A stretch of 64,000 nt of DNA from Rhyacophila brunnea. Its lineage: Eukaryota > Arthropoda > Insecta > Trichoptera > Rhyacophilidae. The notes under the pieces are model-generated. The model was not told where the DNA came from. It ran no database searches and saw nothing but the letters and a program-made list of their open reading frames with translations. Where the stretch lies: contig JAGYXB010001954.1 in the NCBI GenBank assembly GCA_022495005.1, positions 1-64,000 on the forward strand. Reading direction: 5' to 3'. The translations under genes were made by a program, and so were the position numbers. Below are positions 21,990 through 33,398 of this stretch, one piece after another (the first letter of the stretch is position 1; each line of letters begins with the position of its first letter).

Positions 21990-22440
21990 GCGTGTCCTTA
22001 TATACACGCGTTAGAAGTTATACTTCTTTGATGTAACAAAACAAAAACAAAACTTATGATAAACTAGATTCTTCAACTAGCTCTTAATTATCTTGTAAAA
22101 TTACACACTCGAGAAAAGGGGCCGCTCATTGGAGTTCCATTGTTTTATTTATATACACTTCAACTTATATTACTAAATTATATAATTATTTCTCGTTGTT
22201 TTTATTTTTAAAGTAACAACTGTCACTCTGACGTTAAATCGTTTGTTTACGTAATGAATTGCAAATGGCTGATAATAATAAATTCGTTGCCTAGGGAACG
22301 GAACAATTTTATCCTACTATCAAACTTGCGTTTGTATACAGCTGACTGATTCGCAGCTATTTTTATACTGTCGTAACGGTATCCGCGCGCATCTCTCAAT
22401 TTCACTCTCGTCCCAAAATAAGTATAACTTCAATAAAAAT
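21990..22440 (+). mobile_element. Family C repeat, near-complete copy
   Basis: Begins around GTGCGTGTCCTTATATACAC, then GAAGTTATACTTCTTTGATG, and ends CCCAAAATAAGTATAACTTC. GAAGTTATACTTC at the left and its complement at the right are the inverted ends. Shared internal words are GATAAACTAGATTCTTC, CAACTGTCACTCTGACGTT, ATAATAAATTCGTTGCC and CGCATCTCTCAATTTCACTC. Three other sizeable copies occur at 4483, 56197 and 60415, and a fragment at 55556. No coding capacity; superfamily unknown. Confidence 0.75.
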
Positions 22441-23005
22441 GTAGCTTTGTTATATTACTTAAAAGAAAATTACTATAATTAATAATTCACGTAGTTTTAG
22501 GATATTCCAGGTAAATATAATAGTCATGATATAATATTAGTAGTACTAAAAAGCAATATAACATATTATGACATCTCGATATAATAATATCGATATGTCA
22601 TAATATGTTATATTTTATGTATAATGAATTTTATTATTAAAGCATTGTGGGTAAAACAGTATGTTAGCACATCTCAACAATTAATTTAAAGCTATCGACT
22701 GCCACTAAAGATTGACGGAAATTACTAGAGTAATTCTTCTGTTTTTATTAGAATATTAAATTTTTAATCAAGCACTTTCCACTATTATTAAGATATCTGT
22801 TAAAGTAAATAATTATATTCAATATCGCATATAATGGGTATTTTTGTGACGTGTTTCTTTTCTGAAAATCGATGGTCTTGGGGCCTATTGTTTAAAACAA
22901 TTATTATTAATACTTATCTGTATACGGCAGAGTAGAAATCTGAGTATTGCGATGGTTGAACTTCCTATATTATAATATTAATACTATCGACTGAAGGTAC
23001 TTGAT
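22441..23005. other. AT-rich spacer with a long perfect hairpin
   Basis: Contains the hairpin at 22555-22614 (separate entry). Otherwise no gene or repeat recognised. Confidence 0.45.
22555..22614. repeat. 60-nt hairpin with 20-bp perfect outer stem
   Basis: Left arm AATATAACATATTATGACAT (22555-22574) and right arm ATGTCATAATATGTTATATT (22595-22614) are exact complements. Inside, CGATAT (22577-22582) pairs with ATATCG (22587-22592) around an AATA loop. It could act as a cruciform, a small foldback or an RNA hairpin; AT-richness makes a chance AT palindrome somewhat more likely. Confidence 0.8.
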
Positions 23006-23372
23006 GGAATTTGAATTTAAATTCAAATGGATTCAAGCTCTCTACTATTCCATTTAAGTCGTTTTTGCTATCGAGTGTATTGTAATTAATAAGATAGGGT
23101 TTTTACTAATTAGGTTTTTTACTGACACTTCAACGATTCATAATTTGTTTATTGTATTTTTTGTAACCTTCGACTTGATAGGTAGGTAATGGAGTTTTTA
23201 CCTACTTTATTGTATTGATTTATTATATAAGCTAGAGTAAAGAGAGTTCGTTGTCAGTGTGTGTTTACCTTTGGGGAGTGTACACGGTGCTTGAAGATGC
23301 CGAAAGACGAAACCCGGGTCGCAAAAAACGACTTAAATGGAATAGTACAGAGCTTGAATCCATTAGAATTCC
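23006..23372 (+). mobile_element. Family D element with hammerhead-like motif, copy 2
   Basis: 367 bp; the left end GGAATTTGAATTTAAATTCA, continuing through GGATTCAAGCTC and CCATTTAAGTCG, is inverted at the right end over about 60 bp (GACTTAAATGGAATAGTACA ... CATTAGAATTCC). The word TTCCTATATTAT occurs just left of the unit (about 22967) and at its right end (about 23369), a possible target duplication that would place the left boundary near 22980. The interior is non-coding. The 60-residue minus frame 23447-23265 is not credible. Confidence 0.65.
23288..23323 (+). ncRNA. Degenerate hammerhead-like motif
   Basis: Same layout as 6570-6605: TGC, then TTGAAGA (first core C changed to T), GCC-GAAA-GAC (one helix II mismatch), GAAA, ACCCGGGT-type helix III, GTC at 23318-23320, then GCA. 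The core C to T change should abolish or weaken cleavage, while the pairing elements are retained. Confidence 0.4.
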
Positions 23373-23699
23373 TATATTATTATGATACTTAATTAGTATT
23401 TTATTAAAAAAATATATAACATATGTAACAGTATATGCGTTATCCATTTTCGATATATTAAAGTAAATGAATAATTAAACAGGTTTATGTATCGTAGTTC
23501 GGCTATTTAAACCTTTTATCTGTCAATTTTGTCAAAATGTTATTTTTAAGTTTTCGAATAGTTTATCTTGCATTATTCTACATATGATAAAATTTAAATA
23601 TAATTATTAATTATAGAAATCTCTAATTTGAATACAATCATAATACCTCAAATGTATTTAGTAATCACATAATAATATGTTCTAAGTAAATAATCAATA
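23373..23699. other. AT-rich spacer
   Basis: No feature recognised. Confidence 0.4.
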
Positions 23700-24120
23700 A
23701 CGACGAGTCTATCAATACCTGTTCATCAGCCGCGATCGATCCATTGGTGGATAAATGTCACCCCATAGCTCCCTCTACTTTTTTTGCTCCCTAGTTATTT
23801 GCTGCTACAGACATCCACCAAACTTTATGAGTTCGTCTATTCAGTGAATTTTAGGGAATTCCCGTGGGCGTTTAGTACCCTTTGGATAATTACTGTATGA
23901 CGGCATTTGTCCAGTCCAATTGCTATTTCATTTACTTAGCAACGTCTATCATATCATGTACTTCTGATTGCTCCCTTATTCATTGGTTTATTTTGTAATA
24001 TTTACACGTTATGCCCAATGTGTACCTTTCCGTGCCACAAATTTTCTGCTTGTAAAATATTTTTTTGTTATTTCCGTAAAATTTTAAATTCTGTTACATT
24101 GGTGGTTTTAACAATTTTTA
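23700..24120 (-). pseudogene. LINE ORF2 C-terminal relic, minus strand
   Basis: The antisense sequence preserves landmarks of the RTE-like post-RT region. Plus-strand words are AACTTTATGAGTTCGTCTAT, GGGAATTCCCGTGGGCGTTT, AGTACCCTTTGG and CCAATTGCTATTTCATTTAC. Read on the minus strand they correspond to the region after the GH..R motif, in the pattern PKGTKRPRGIP then DELMKFGG. Stops and frameshifts are abundant. Inference from pattern recall; no continuous frame. Confidence 0.5.
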
Positions 24121-25040
24121 TCTGTGTTATTTTGCTTGCTTAAAAATTTGAATATTATTATGACTCGCATCACAGAATAAAATTTAATCATGCAAATTTT
24201 TTCCGAATACCTATTTATGACTCTCTGTATATTATAATTGTATAAAAAAACTATGTGTGTATATACATGAAAAGTCATTGACATAAAGTGGCATCTTCTT
24301 TAGATGACACGATGAAAACAGTATAAGTAGAACGTTTTGAATTTGCATATTATGAATGTATATTCAAAACGAAGTAACTGAGCACATATAACGTATCTCC
24401 AAAATAATATAATACATTTATCTGTCAAAACGTATTTACCATACCTAAGTTCAAGCAGATACTGCAAAGCAACCGAGAGAAGTTTCTCAGATATTTACCA
24501 TAATAATATACAGAGGTGAAGGATGATTAATGATATTATATTTCTACTGTCCGCATGGAATATAATATGTAAACAATAAATTATATTATGCAGTATTATA
24601 AAACCATACAATAATATTTTTAGCTATTGTAACTTTGCCAATATTTTATAAATATTATATGTGCAATATTGTCTCAAATTTTTCGGCATCTACTTAAAGT
24701 ATCATTAGTCAGAACCAAAAATTTACCCTTTGAGGTTAGGTATGCATAATATTAACATGGCGTTAAGGCCAATGCTTTAACTACTTTAATAATTTATATT
24801 TTAAGGTGTTTTAAATTAACCAATACGTATCTAAAAACATTAAAAAGATAAAAGATAAACTTATAGTGAAACAAAAACGTTATAAAATGTGACTTATTTA
24901 ATGGAATCTATTTTATTAGTATAGTTTCTTTTCTACTAAATTGTATCATTAAAGTTTTAATATGTAATTGTTTTATTATATTATCATGTATTTCATTTAA
25001 AAAATATAAAAATTAGTAGAACTTTAAATCTCTATTTTTC
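24121..25040. other. AT-rich DNA without recognised gene
   Basis: No supported frame, repeat pair or RNA gene. Confidence 0.45.
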
Positions 25041-25275
25041 CGGCCATGTCCGATCCTAATAGGATCATATGGGCCTCCACAGAGTAGAGGTTTGTATGAA
25101 CAGATTTTGTTTTTACGAAAAATGGATGTCAGCCACTTGCTCAACCTATTAGGTCCATACCCTGACTCCCACACACATTGAAAAACAATATGTGTACTTG
25201 TCAGATCCAGGGTTCGAACCTGGGACCCACGGCGTGATAGTCCAATGCTTAAGCCGCGCGGCCACAGTGGGTGTC
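25041..25275 (-). mobile_element. tRNA-derived SINE, full-length copy
   Basis: Best copy of the window's SINE, about 235 bp, reading on the minus strand. The tRNA-like head has an A-box-like GGCCGCGCGGCTTAAGC. It also has a B-box/T-arm CCAGGTTCGAACCCTGG whose stem pairs, as in a tRNA. The body contains TGAGCAAGTGGCTGACATCC and the tail region a hairpin GATCCTATTAGGATC before an A-rich 3' end. The family would be copied by RNA polymerase III transcription and LINE reverse transcription. Other copies: 16143, 26707, 28321, 28667, 30292, 32264, 38312 and 47086, all minus strand. Confidence 0.88.
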
Positions 25276-26706
25276 TCTCTCTTTTAATCTCTTTTAATTA
25301 TGTCTAATCTAGGTTCGATCCGATCAAAATAATTTGCCTCTGGAATGCAAAGCATTTGCTTTAACGTTAAAATGCATGAAAAATGCTAAAAATCGGTTTC
25401 CGGAAACTGTTATTTTTGGACGCAAATTCCTCTCAGATAGGTACATGTACTAAAGTTTCACCAACAATATTATAAAATTAATATTTATCAGTGTATTGGT
25501 GTATTTAGTAAAATAAACCACTTAATCTACAGTATCAAATATATCATCTTGTTGAAAGTTTCAGTTCAACTGAGATATGATGTTATTGGGTTTAAATATT
25601 TTTTTCCTATTTTTAATAAAGAATAAAACAAGTATTGTTTACGAACATACAAAAAATCGACCCAGAAGTTAGTTTCAAATGAAAAAACGAAAAATCTTTT
25701 AAATATTTTAGAATGGAAGAGAAAATAGTTGTATCTACATACTTTATAATAAAACTATAAATGTATTATGTTTACTTAAAATTAAAATGTTGACGATTGC
25801 TGTAGGTGAACGAATAATAAAACGGATCACTTTGTGACAAATCACATCCATTTCCTCTCTGACAAAATATTTTTCACGGACATTTCCTCTAACAGCGAGA
25901 AACGAGCGTGTAAATTTACATATAATACGTACATTCTAGGTATAGATTATAGTCATTTACATATTATCGTGGTCAATTTGACTAAAAACGGAGCATTCGG
26001 TAACAATTTTGTGAAATAAGCATAAGCTCAGTTCGTTTATTCTATATTTTATCATGTGAATGATTTTCGAGTCTAGCGATTGTAGTATTTTAACTCACAC
26101 AGCAGTTGATTAGTGTTTATGTTTTATTAATTTTTTTGCAAAACAGATATTTATTTATATTCAAGAAATAATAAACGAATACTAAATGAAATGAAAGATG
26201 AAAACTGCATAAATTAAAATAATTTGTTGTTACTGAAGATCCAGTAATACATAATATATTTAATTAAAATATACCATAGTTAAGAAGAAATCATTACATT
26301 GTATAATTTTTTTTAATTAAAATAATTTTCGTTGAAGACTACGGTAATACAATATGCTACTGCCCTAAATTATGTGTATTTTCTGTCTTCAATAAAGAAT
26401 AATTTAATTAAAACTTTACTGTTCTAGCACGTGAAAAATAATTTTAGAATATTCCCAATGCCATCTATAAATCAAAGTATTAACGATTTTATTTTGATTT
26501 CAATGACATGCATTGTTGCCATTTCTTAGCATATTTATTATTAATTATTCACAAGATGTTGTAGGTTTAAATGAGTCTAAGAGCTTTTCTATTTTTTTTA
26601 AATTAAATATATTTTTATATATTATAATGCTTGATTTACGTTTTTCGATATTGCATGTTGAAAAGAAAAACGCAAGTTTTAAAAAATAATTTATGCCCCG
26701 ATAGAC
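25276..26706. other. AT-rich DNA without recognised gene
   Basis: The 61-residue frame 25834-26019 has no motif. No paired repeat was seen. Confidence 0.45.
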
Positions 26707-26902
26707 TTTTGGACCATATTATTATCCGATCCTGATAGGACAGATTTTTGTTTTTACGAGAAATAGATATTAGCCATTTGCTGAACCTATTAGGTCCACA
26801 CTTTGACTCCAAACACAAATTTAAAACCAATATGTATATTTGCCAGACCCAAGATTCAAACCTGGAATCCACGACATTATAAATTGGCCATCGTGGGTGT
26901 CT
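26707..26902 (-). mobile_element. tRNA-derived SINE, diverged copy
   Basis: Retains ATCCGATCCTGATAGGA, the CATTTGCTGAACCTATTAGG body and CCAGACCCAAGATTCAAACC where the T-arm should be (core TTCAAACC, so the B box is damaged). The 78-residue minus frame 26872-26636 is its accidental translation. Confidence 0.75.
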
Positions 26903-27430
26903 ATTAATACAATATTAACTGAATACAAGTGAAGGAATCTAATTATATATATATATATAATATATTCATAATCGGTTGCGTACATATTGCAAATGTAAAT
27001 AATATCAGTTAAACCAAAAAATAAATTACCTCCTCACCAAAAATACATAAAAGAATCGTTCACAAATGTATTTCAAATTTAAGGCTAAGTAAACTTTTTA
27101 ATTAAACTGTGGCAGGTTTGCTTGAATTATCCAATGTGAACATGTCTTGTTACAGAAATTCAAAAACTTTTATTTTATTGCCCACTCCTGTTTACAATAA
27201 ATTAATAATTACCTAAATTCTAGTGAGTTATATTGATATTTATAAAATATGATGTAAGTATATAATAATCATTGTGTATCAATAATATATACCGAGAAAA
27301 TATGGTAATATAGATTTCATAGAAAATTACTAACCATGATTACGCATATCACGTAGTATAGCTTATATTATTATATATTTCTGGTTATGTAGTATCAGCC
27401 TAGTTCAATATGATGTAACGTTATATTATA
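26903..27430. other. AT-rich spacer
   Basis: Includes a short (AT)n run near 26946. No gene. Confidence 0.4.
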
Positions 27431-27993
27431 CAGTCGAACTCGTTATTACGATCATGGATATAGCGAGATCTCGGATGTAATGAGGAAACATTCGTTGACA
27501 TTTTGGTTTATGATTTTCTCCATACCATCGCTGTTATAACGAGCAACTTATCAGATATACCGTGCTAAAATAGTATTAATGTGTCGATCGTTTAAAAACA
27601 TTTTGACTCTAAGCAAAGAAATATAATGGGACAGAATGCCGCTGGGGACGGATTACGTTTATGACACTAGTTAAGTGTCTAAGTACCTACCTAATTATTG
27701 TTTTTGCCGACAATAATGAGAAAGTTATTCACGCATATTGTTGAAAATCCAAGGTTTGTGAAGTCCGTAGGTACCTATCAGCATTCATTACAATAAACAA
27801 CTTCTTTTTTAGTTTATGAAGGCCATGCTTGTTTCGGGGATTTTTTAACGATGGTTTTCAGATTTTTTATTTTCAACTTTTTTTGTTATGTGACCGCTCA
27901 TTTAAAAATAGCTATTCTCTGATATAACGAGTACCGTTTATAACGAGCAAATTCAGTCGGTTCCATCTTTCTCGTAATACCCAAATTCGACTG
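27431..27993. mobile_element. pogo/Tigger-like non-autonomous element
   Basis: 563 bp between TA dinucleotides (27429-27430, 27994-27995). Starts CAGTCGAACTCGTTATTACG and ends AATACCCAAATTCGACTG; the terminal CAGTCGAA is shared. ATAACGAG words recur inside both ends (near 27537, 27927, 27950). TA duplication and CAGT-type ends fit the pogo branch of Tc1/mariner. No transposase. Confidence 0.8.
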
Positions 27994-28666
27994 TAATATA
28001 TTCTATATTTATAAAATAATGTACTATTTTGAGTAATTTAAAATCAAAGGTAAGTGTGGCAATTCAGTATGATTGATATATAATCGTCAACGATATTATT
28101 AAATTTATAGACTTCGCAGTTCTGAATATCACCGAGGAAAGAAAGAGCCTTGCAAGGAAGAAATTATACCTGAATCGCGTGTATCACATAATTCTAGTAG
28201 ATACTCGTATGGTTGAGAAGATATTTCTTGGACAGTATTGAGTAGGAAGATATGAGTATATTTTCAGAGATTGAAATAAATTAAAATGAGATTTTCCAAA
28301 TACTATTACAACTTCACAATGTTTGATCCTGAGAGGATCATATGGGCGTGTACAGAGTGGAACAGTATTCTGTACTGGTTTCGTATATTATAAGGATTCT
28401 ATTTATTATGCGTAGTGTATAGCAGTTTATTATAATCAACGAGAAAAAAGAATTGACAATATAGCTTCTCATCACGCATACGATGAAGATGTGACGTTGG
28501 TGATAGAAGAAGATAAATATGAGTCACAGCCCTATCGAAAGAACAATAAAAAATGTCAATAAAAAATGGGGAAAACGTGAAAAATATGTGAAAAAACGTT
28601 GAAAATTAGCATGTCTATGAAACCTATTTTTGGTTCATCCAAAGTAAGAACCGAATACTACTACTT
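27994..28666. other. Spacer with SINE and LINE scraps
   Basis: 28321-28362 (TTTGATCCTGAGAGGATCATATGG...) is the 3' tail of the SINE in minus orientation. At about 28485-28530 a frame reads AYDEDVTLVIEEDKYE, close to the LINE reverse-transcriptase catalytic block (AYADDVTLV pattern with the first Asp context damaged); this is suggestive only. Nothing else recognised. Confidence 0.35.
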
Positions 28667-28855
28667 CACCATGTTCGATCCTGAGAGGATCATAATATGG
28701 GCCTCCACAGAGTGGAGGTTGTATTAACAGATTTTTTTTACGTGAAATGGATTTTAATCACTTGCTCAACCGATGTGTATTTTCCAGACCCAGAATTCTA
28801 CCCCGGTACCCACAAAATTATGAGCAGACGCTTAAGCATCTCTGCCACTGTACGC
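28667..28855 (-). mobile_element. tRNA-derived SINE, diverged copy
   Basis: Keeps TGTTCGATCCTGAGAGGATC, GGGCCTCCACAGAGTGGAGG and CACTTGCTCAACC, then skips about 40 bases of the body relative to 25041-25275. The T-arm is degraded (CAGAATTCTACCCCGG). Confidence 0.8.
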
Positions 28856-29559
28856 GTTTTTCAAATACGGACGAAAAATCTTATAATTAAGGTTAAGTAA
28901 GGTGAAAAAAATGTATATTATAATAAAATAATATTATCTTTATAACATTCTAGGGTTATTTATTAATCCCTTAAAACAGGCGTGGCTATCCAATCGGTAC
29001 ATCTCTTTGACATTGACTTATGTCGTAAGTTGTATGTAACTTCTTTGTAAAATATCTTACAACTATTACATATGCGACATAGTTTGAGAGCCAAGGTTTT
29101 ACATTATTGTTTCAGGCTATATTGGGACATGCCATGGCGCAAGTAAGCAAGAATAGCATGTTTGCATTTCATTCGCTGAATAAATCCAAAATATATTACT
29201 TTGCCTTGAATCTTGACTTGGAATACACAGACAAAAGTTAGTACCAACATTTAGGTATTTTCATATAACAATCATTTTGTAAATTAGCATAATCTACCTA
29301 GCTACTAATAATAATCCTGTCAAAAACAGAATAATGTTGTTTATCAAATTCTACCAAAATCCACAACATCAAACGTAAACAAAAGATTATTACTAATAGG
29401 TATATTTAAAATTGGCATTCGATATTTAATTTAAATTTAAGTTTTATTTTAAGTTATTATAATTTATTTATTATAATATGAAAAATACCATTTTATCGTT
29501 GAAAAATATTCGTACAATATATTAAATGCCTACTTAATACAGAATGTAATGTGTGACGG
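28856..29559. other. AT-rich DNA without recognised gene
   Basis: No supported feature. Confidence 0.4.
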
Positions 29560-29800
29560 GAAAAATATCGACAGTGTCGACACCTTTAAATTGCAAACAG
29601 AGCTCGTTATGTGAATTGGAATAGTTAAGAGCAACATTCAACTCGATGCGGAATGTCTGGGACTCACGACTGTACTCAGTTTAAGTAATTTGTACGATTG
29701 TATTCTGATAGTGCTGCTTTACAGCGAGTCATAGCACCGTAAAGGCTCAGCGCAATCTCTATAAAGCTTTGAGAACAGGTATTTGTAGTTAATTTTGGGC
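29560..29800 (+). pseudogene. LINE ORF2 relic, plus strand
   Basis: The stretch AACATTCAACTCGATGCGGA ATGTCTGGGACTCAC parallels 51950-51990 (AACATTTAACTCGATTCAGA ATGTCTGGAACTCAC). In frame the latter reads FNSIQNVWNSRLYAL, the segment before the LINE C-terminal domain. Further on are eroded equivalents of the LYGSE-type block and a leucine-rich end. Heavily mutated. Confidence 0.5.
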
Positions 29801-29994
29801 TTATGGTGGTATAACTAGATGATTAAAGGCGAACCAAGCAGCTTCCCATAGTACTGAGGTTCAAGAATCTACATTGTCATCATGTGCTACAAATACTTCA
29901 ACATAATTCCAAACTGGCTTGTCTGTTCTTAGAGCTAATTAGATTCTGGTATCTTGGAACTGGAAAAATACCATTCACATAATATATACGGCAA

Positions 29995-30130
29995 ACCTAT
30001 AGGATGCTGGCTTGTCTAACGGTTGTCCACTTGCTGAACGACATGTCCAGCCCATTGCCATTTCATCTACTTAGCGATATCTTGTCTGCTTACTTATCCA
30101 TTTGGTTCTTTTGTAATCTTTCCGTTCACA
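29995..30130 (-). pseudogene. LINE C-terminal scrap, minus strand
   Basis: CGACATGTCCAGCCCATTGCCATTTC on the plus strand reads on the minus strand as a WAGH-type LINE motif (GNGLDMS/WAGHVVQQVDNR in its frames). It is isolated and short, and its orientation is opposite to the relic at 29560-29800. Confidence 0.4.
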
Positions 30131-30291
30131 AATTATATGCAAGGTGGGTTACTTAACAGACTTCTTACGCGTACCTATTAGTTGAATTTCAGTTCAGTAA
30201 GTCAGAAGGAAGATGAGGGAATGATTGATATCACATAAAAATACACAAAGATTTATGTTAAATTAATAATATTCTTTTATTTTTCTTTTGA

Positions 30292-30497
30292 CCATGTCCG
30301 ATCCTGATCTCCACAGAGTAGAGGTTTGTATTAACAGATTTTGTTTTTTACGAGAAACGGATGTCAGCCATTTGCTCAACCTATTAGGTCCATACCCTGA
30401 CAGACACAAATTGAAAAGCAATATGTGTACTTGCTAGACCCAGGATTCGAACCTGGGACCCACGGAGTGATAGCCCAACGCTTAAGCCGCGCGGCCC
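30292..30497 (-). mobile_element. tRNA-derived SINE, slightly shortened at both ends
   Basis: Clear T-arm (CCAGGATTCGAACCTGGG), A-box region (TTAAGCCGCGCGGCC at the plus-strand right edge) and CATTTGCTCAACCTATTAGG body. Compared with 25041-25275 it lacks TAATAGGATCATATGGGC near the tail and the last ~20 bases of the head. Confidence 0.85.
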
Positions 30498-31329
30498 GAA
30501 TCCGTATCCAATAATATTACTAGTCAATTGAATCGTAAACTGATAAGACCGTATTGCCAGTATCTAGATCGGGGATGAATCACTAAGAATGGGGTAGATA
30601 TTAAAATTTAGCACCGAAAACACTATTTATTAAAGTGCTTTATTTTTTCAATAAAGTAAGGAGGGACAATTAATATCATTCATGTAAAATGGTTTTGGGT
30701 TAATAAACAAATAATTTTCGACTTTCCTGGTAATCTGTAATAGGTATATCATTTTTTTTTTAAATTTAATTATCTATTTAATAATTAATATTAAAATTAA
30801 AAATAATAATTACGCGGATACCAGAGTTTCAAAACAAAACTGTAATAATATAATGAATTAATTTTTCATTCAAAGCAAATAATTTTAACGTAATTGTATG
30901 AATCAACAACACAACTTCATGTTTACTGATGCAAATTGACGTTGTTTATTTTATACGATTGTCGAAGTTGAAATCAAATGAATTAATGGCCTTTAAACCC
31001 ATTAAAAGTGTCACCACGGATAGCTTTGAACGGACATTTTCGAACATGTCCAATATACGACGTGTAGTTGTGTAGGAAAACCGCATGTGTGTATCTACAG
31101 TGTTCCTACACTTGCAAACCTTGTCCGCATTATACAGTGGGTGGGTACGTACAGTTCATGGATTTATGTAACGATGTTGTGCCGAATTTGTTAAATTTTC
31201 TACTTTAACTCAGGAGATTGTAAGATACTTCATTGTAAATAATAATATGTTCGGTTTTATTATCATCAACATATTTAAATATAACAGAATAAAAATAGAA
31301 CAGATTATTATTAATAAAAAAAAAACTTA
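30498..31329. other. AT-rich DNA without recognised gene
   Basis: No supported feature. Confidence 0.4.
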
Positions 31330-31786
31330 TTTTACAACGTTTTTATTAGCTCGTATTCTTATTTGTCCGATAGAAATCTTGCAATCGATTTTTAACTAAC
31401 TTCCCGACTAGCTAAACATTTGAAACTTTTAGAATATATCAAAACACGATGCCAATGAATTATTTTAATACTTTTAGCCATCTTTAAGTATAATTGAATT
31501 CATTTTCAGTTAATTGTGTTTTGTATGAAAAGTTATTTCGGAAGAAATCCGTAATCCAAATCCACTATTATTGGTTGCTAAGGGGGTGGTCCTAGAAACT
31601 AAATTATTAATGTATACGTGCGTTACTATGGAAATCAAAATGATAATATAGTATTCTATATTTGTTTGTTTGTTTATTTACTTCATATCAAGTACAAGTT
31701 TGAGGATATTGAGCATAATAATTCAACAGAAAATTTAAAAACGGTGTAAGTATATAAAAAGTTCTTTTTATCTTGTAATTATTTTA
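31330..31786 (+). mobile_element. Family B inverted-repeat element, copy 2
   Basis: Left end TTTTACAACGTTTTTATTAG; end-proximal AAATTTAAAAACGGTGTA; then TTTTTATCTTGTAATTATTT. All diagnostic internal words are present (TAGCCATCTTTAAG, TATTATTGGTTGCTAAGG, GGTGGTCCTAG). The GAAATGTC palindrome is replaced by a short deletion. Confidence 0.8.
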
Positions 31787-32036
31787 ATGAATAATATAAT
31801 ATAAACGACACTGAACAATTTCAAATACCCTAATATCAATTAATTGATTCGACACTCAGAATAAAGGTTTTGTTAATTTTACTTTTAAAGTTATTGATGT
31901 TGACAGCTGTTTCAAGCCCATTTTTAAATTAAAATTAGTATACATGTATATTGTAGACTAAAACAATAATTGTAAACATTAAAAAAATTCTCAAATAAAT
32001 GTACCTACCATTATTTTAAAACTTATCACTTATCAG

Positions 32037-32220
32037 GGTACAGTTCGATTATGAGGAATACAGCGGCAAACACATTTTGAATATAGCCGATATACTTGAT
32101 TATTTGTTAGTTTAACCTAACCTTACCTAACCTAAACTTACCCAAACTAACAAATAATCCAGTATATCGGGTATTTTAAAAATGTGTTTTCTGCTGTATT
32201 CCTTATAACCGAACTGTACC
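32037..32220. mobile_element. CCTAA-bearing inverted-repeat element, copy 3
   Basis: 184 bp; starts GGTACAGTTCGATTATGAGG and ends ATAACCGAACTGTACC. It is flanked by perfect 8-bp duplications CTTATCAG (32029-32036 and 32221-32228), making it the cleanest proof of mobility for this family. The centre has CCTAACCTTACCTAACCT. Non-coding. Confidence 0.92.
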
Positions 32221-32263
32221 CTTATCAGCAATGCGGGTGAAAATTTTTTTTATTTTTTTTTCC

Positions 32264-32497
32264 CCGACCATGTCCGATCCTAATAGGATCATATGAGCCT
32301 CCACAGAGAGGTTTGTATTAACAGATTTTGTTTTTTACGAGAAATGGATGTCAGCCACTTGCTCAACCTATTAGCTCCACACCTTGACTCACACACAAAT
32401 TGAAAAAGAATATGTGTACTTGCCAGACCCAGGATTCGAACCTAAAACCCACGGCGTGATAGTCCAACGCTCAAGCCGCGCGACCACCGTGGGTGTC
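32264..32497 (-). mobile_element. tRNA-derived SINE, near full-length copy
   Basis: Full head (CAAGCCGCGCGACCACCG), T-arm CCAGGATTCGAACCT, body and tail hairpin GATCCTAATAGGATC, preceded on the plus strand by a T run (the A-rich tail). The overlapping 93-residue minus frame 32670-32389 is accidental. Confidence 0.88.
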
Positions 32498-33117
32498 AAA
32501 CTAATAATAATAGTCCATAATAGTCCATAGTCAAAATAATAGTCCATAATAATTTTGTTTCTGCATGTAGCTTCAAAGTGAATACAAGAAAATAAATTTC
32601 CGTGATTTTTAACGAAAACCGTCTCAACAAATGAAATAAAAATTAAAGGCATCGGTCGGCATCGATCCATACCTAGACTCTTCGGTTAAGGAACGCAGAC
32701 ACTACTGATTACGTTATTCAGACCATCTGGTGAGTGATATATTTAGAAAAAAACCTATAGGTATATAGAAAATAAAACTAATATTGCAAACACTAAACAA
32801 AAAATTATTGATATTTATTAAAAATTTAAAAATTTTTAATAAATATAAATTTAATTTTTAATACCTACGAATTACCTATATAAAAATTTATTATATTGTA
32901 GAATACAATTTATATTAAATTCTTCATGATGTTTTTTTAAGTCAAAAGCTCTTTCGGATAGCTTTGATAATTGTGCTACAACTGAAATAACTATCGACCT
33001 AAAAAAACATCTTGTAGAATTTATATCGTCATTTGTACATAAAAATACATAAAACGTGTACTCATGTATATGTGTCCGAAAATGGTGAGTAATAATACAA
33101 AATGTTAACACTAAATG
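32498..33117. other. AT-rich DNA with a small local repeat
   Basis: AATAATAGTCCATAATAGTCCATAG units at 32503-32550 form a short imperfect tandem repeat. No gene; the 79-residue minus frame 33111-32872 has no motif. Confidence 0.45.
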
Positions 33118-33398
33118 TGTCGCTGAGTTTCAAAATCCGCTATAACACTTTTTTTTATCAAATTGTTGAGAAAATCAATAAAAACTTTTTGAATTAAAAA
33201 GGTTTTTGAATGATTCAGTAGTGTTATAGCGGGATTTGATAGACACATTGATTTTGTTTCATAAATTACAGTTAATCGAAGCGGCTTTTGAAAGAGGCGA
33301 TAAAATTTTCATGTAGAGATTTTAATAACGAATCCAACGATATATATATCTTAATTATTTCTAAAAAGTGTTATAGCGGGTTTTGAAATTTAGCGACA
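33118..33398. mobile_element. 281-bp inverted-repeat element with an extra internal terminal motif
   Basis: Ends TGTCGCTGAGTTTCAAAATC...CGCTATAACACT and AGTGTTATAGCGGGTTTTGA...TAGCGACA form 32-bp inverted repeats. A third copy of the motif, in the right-end orientation, lies at about 33220-33246 (AGTGTTATAGCGGGATTTGA, then TAGACACA). Non-coding; target duplication and superfamily not determined. Confidence 0.8.

Noticed and set aside
25041..25275. SINE T-arm as a functional tRNA gene
   Set aside because: It lacks a matching acceptor stem and continues into a repeated body with an A-rich tail; eight related copies confirm a SINE.
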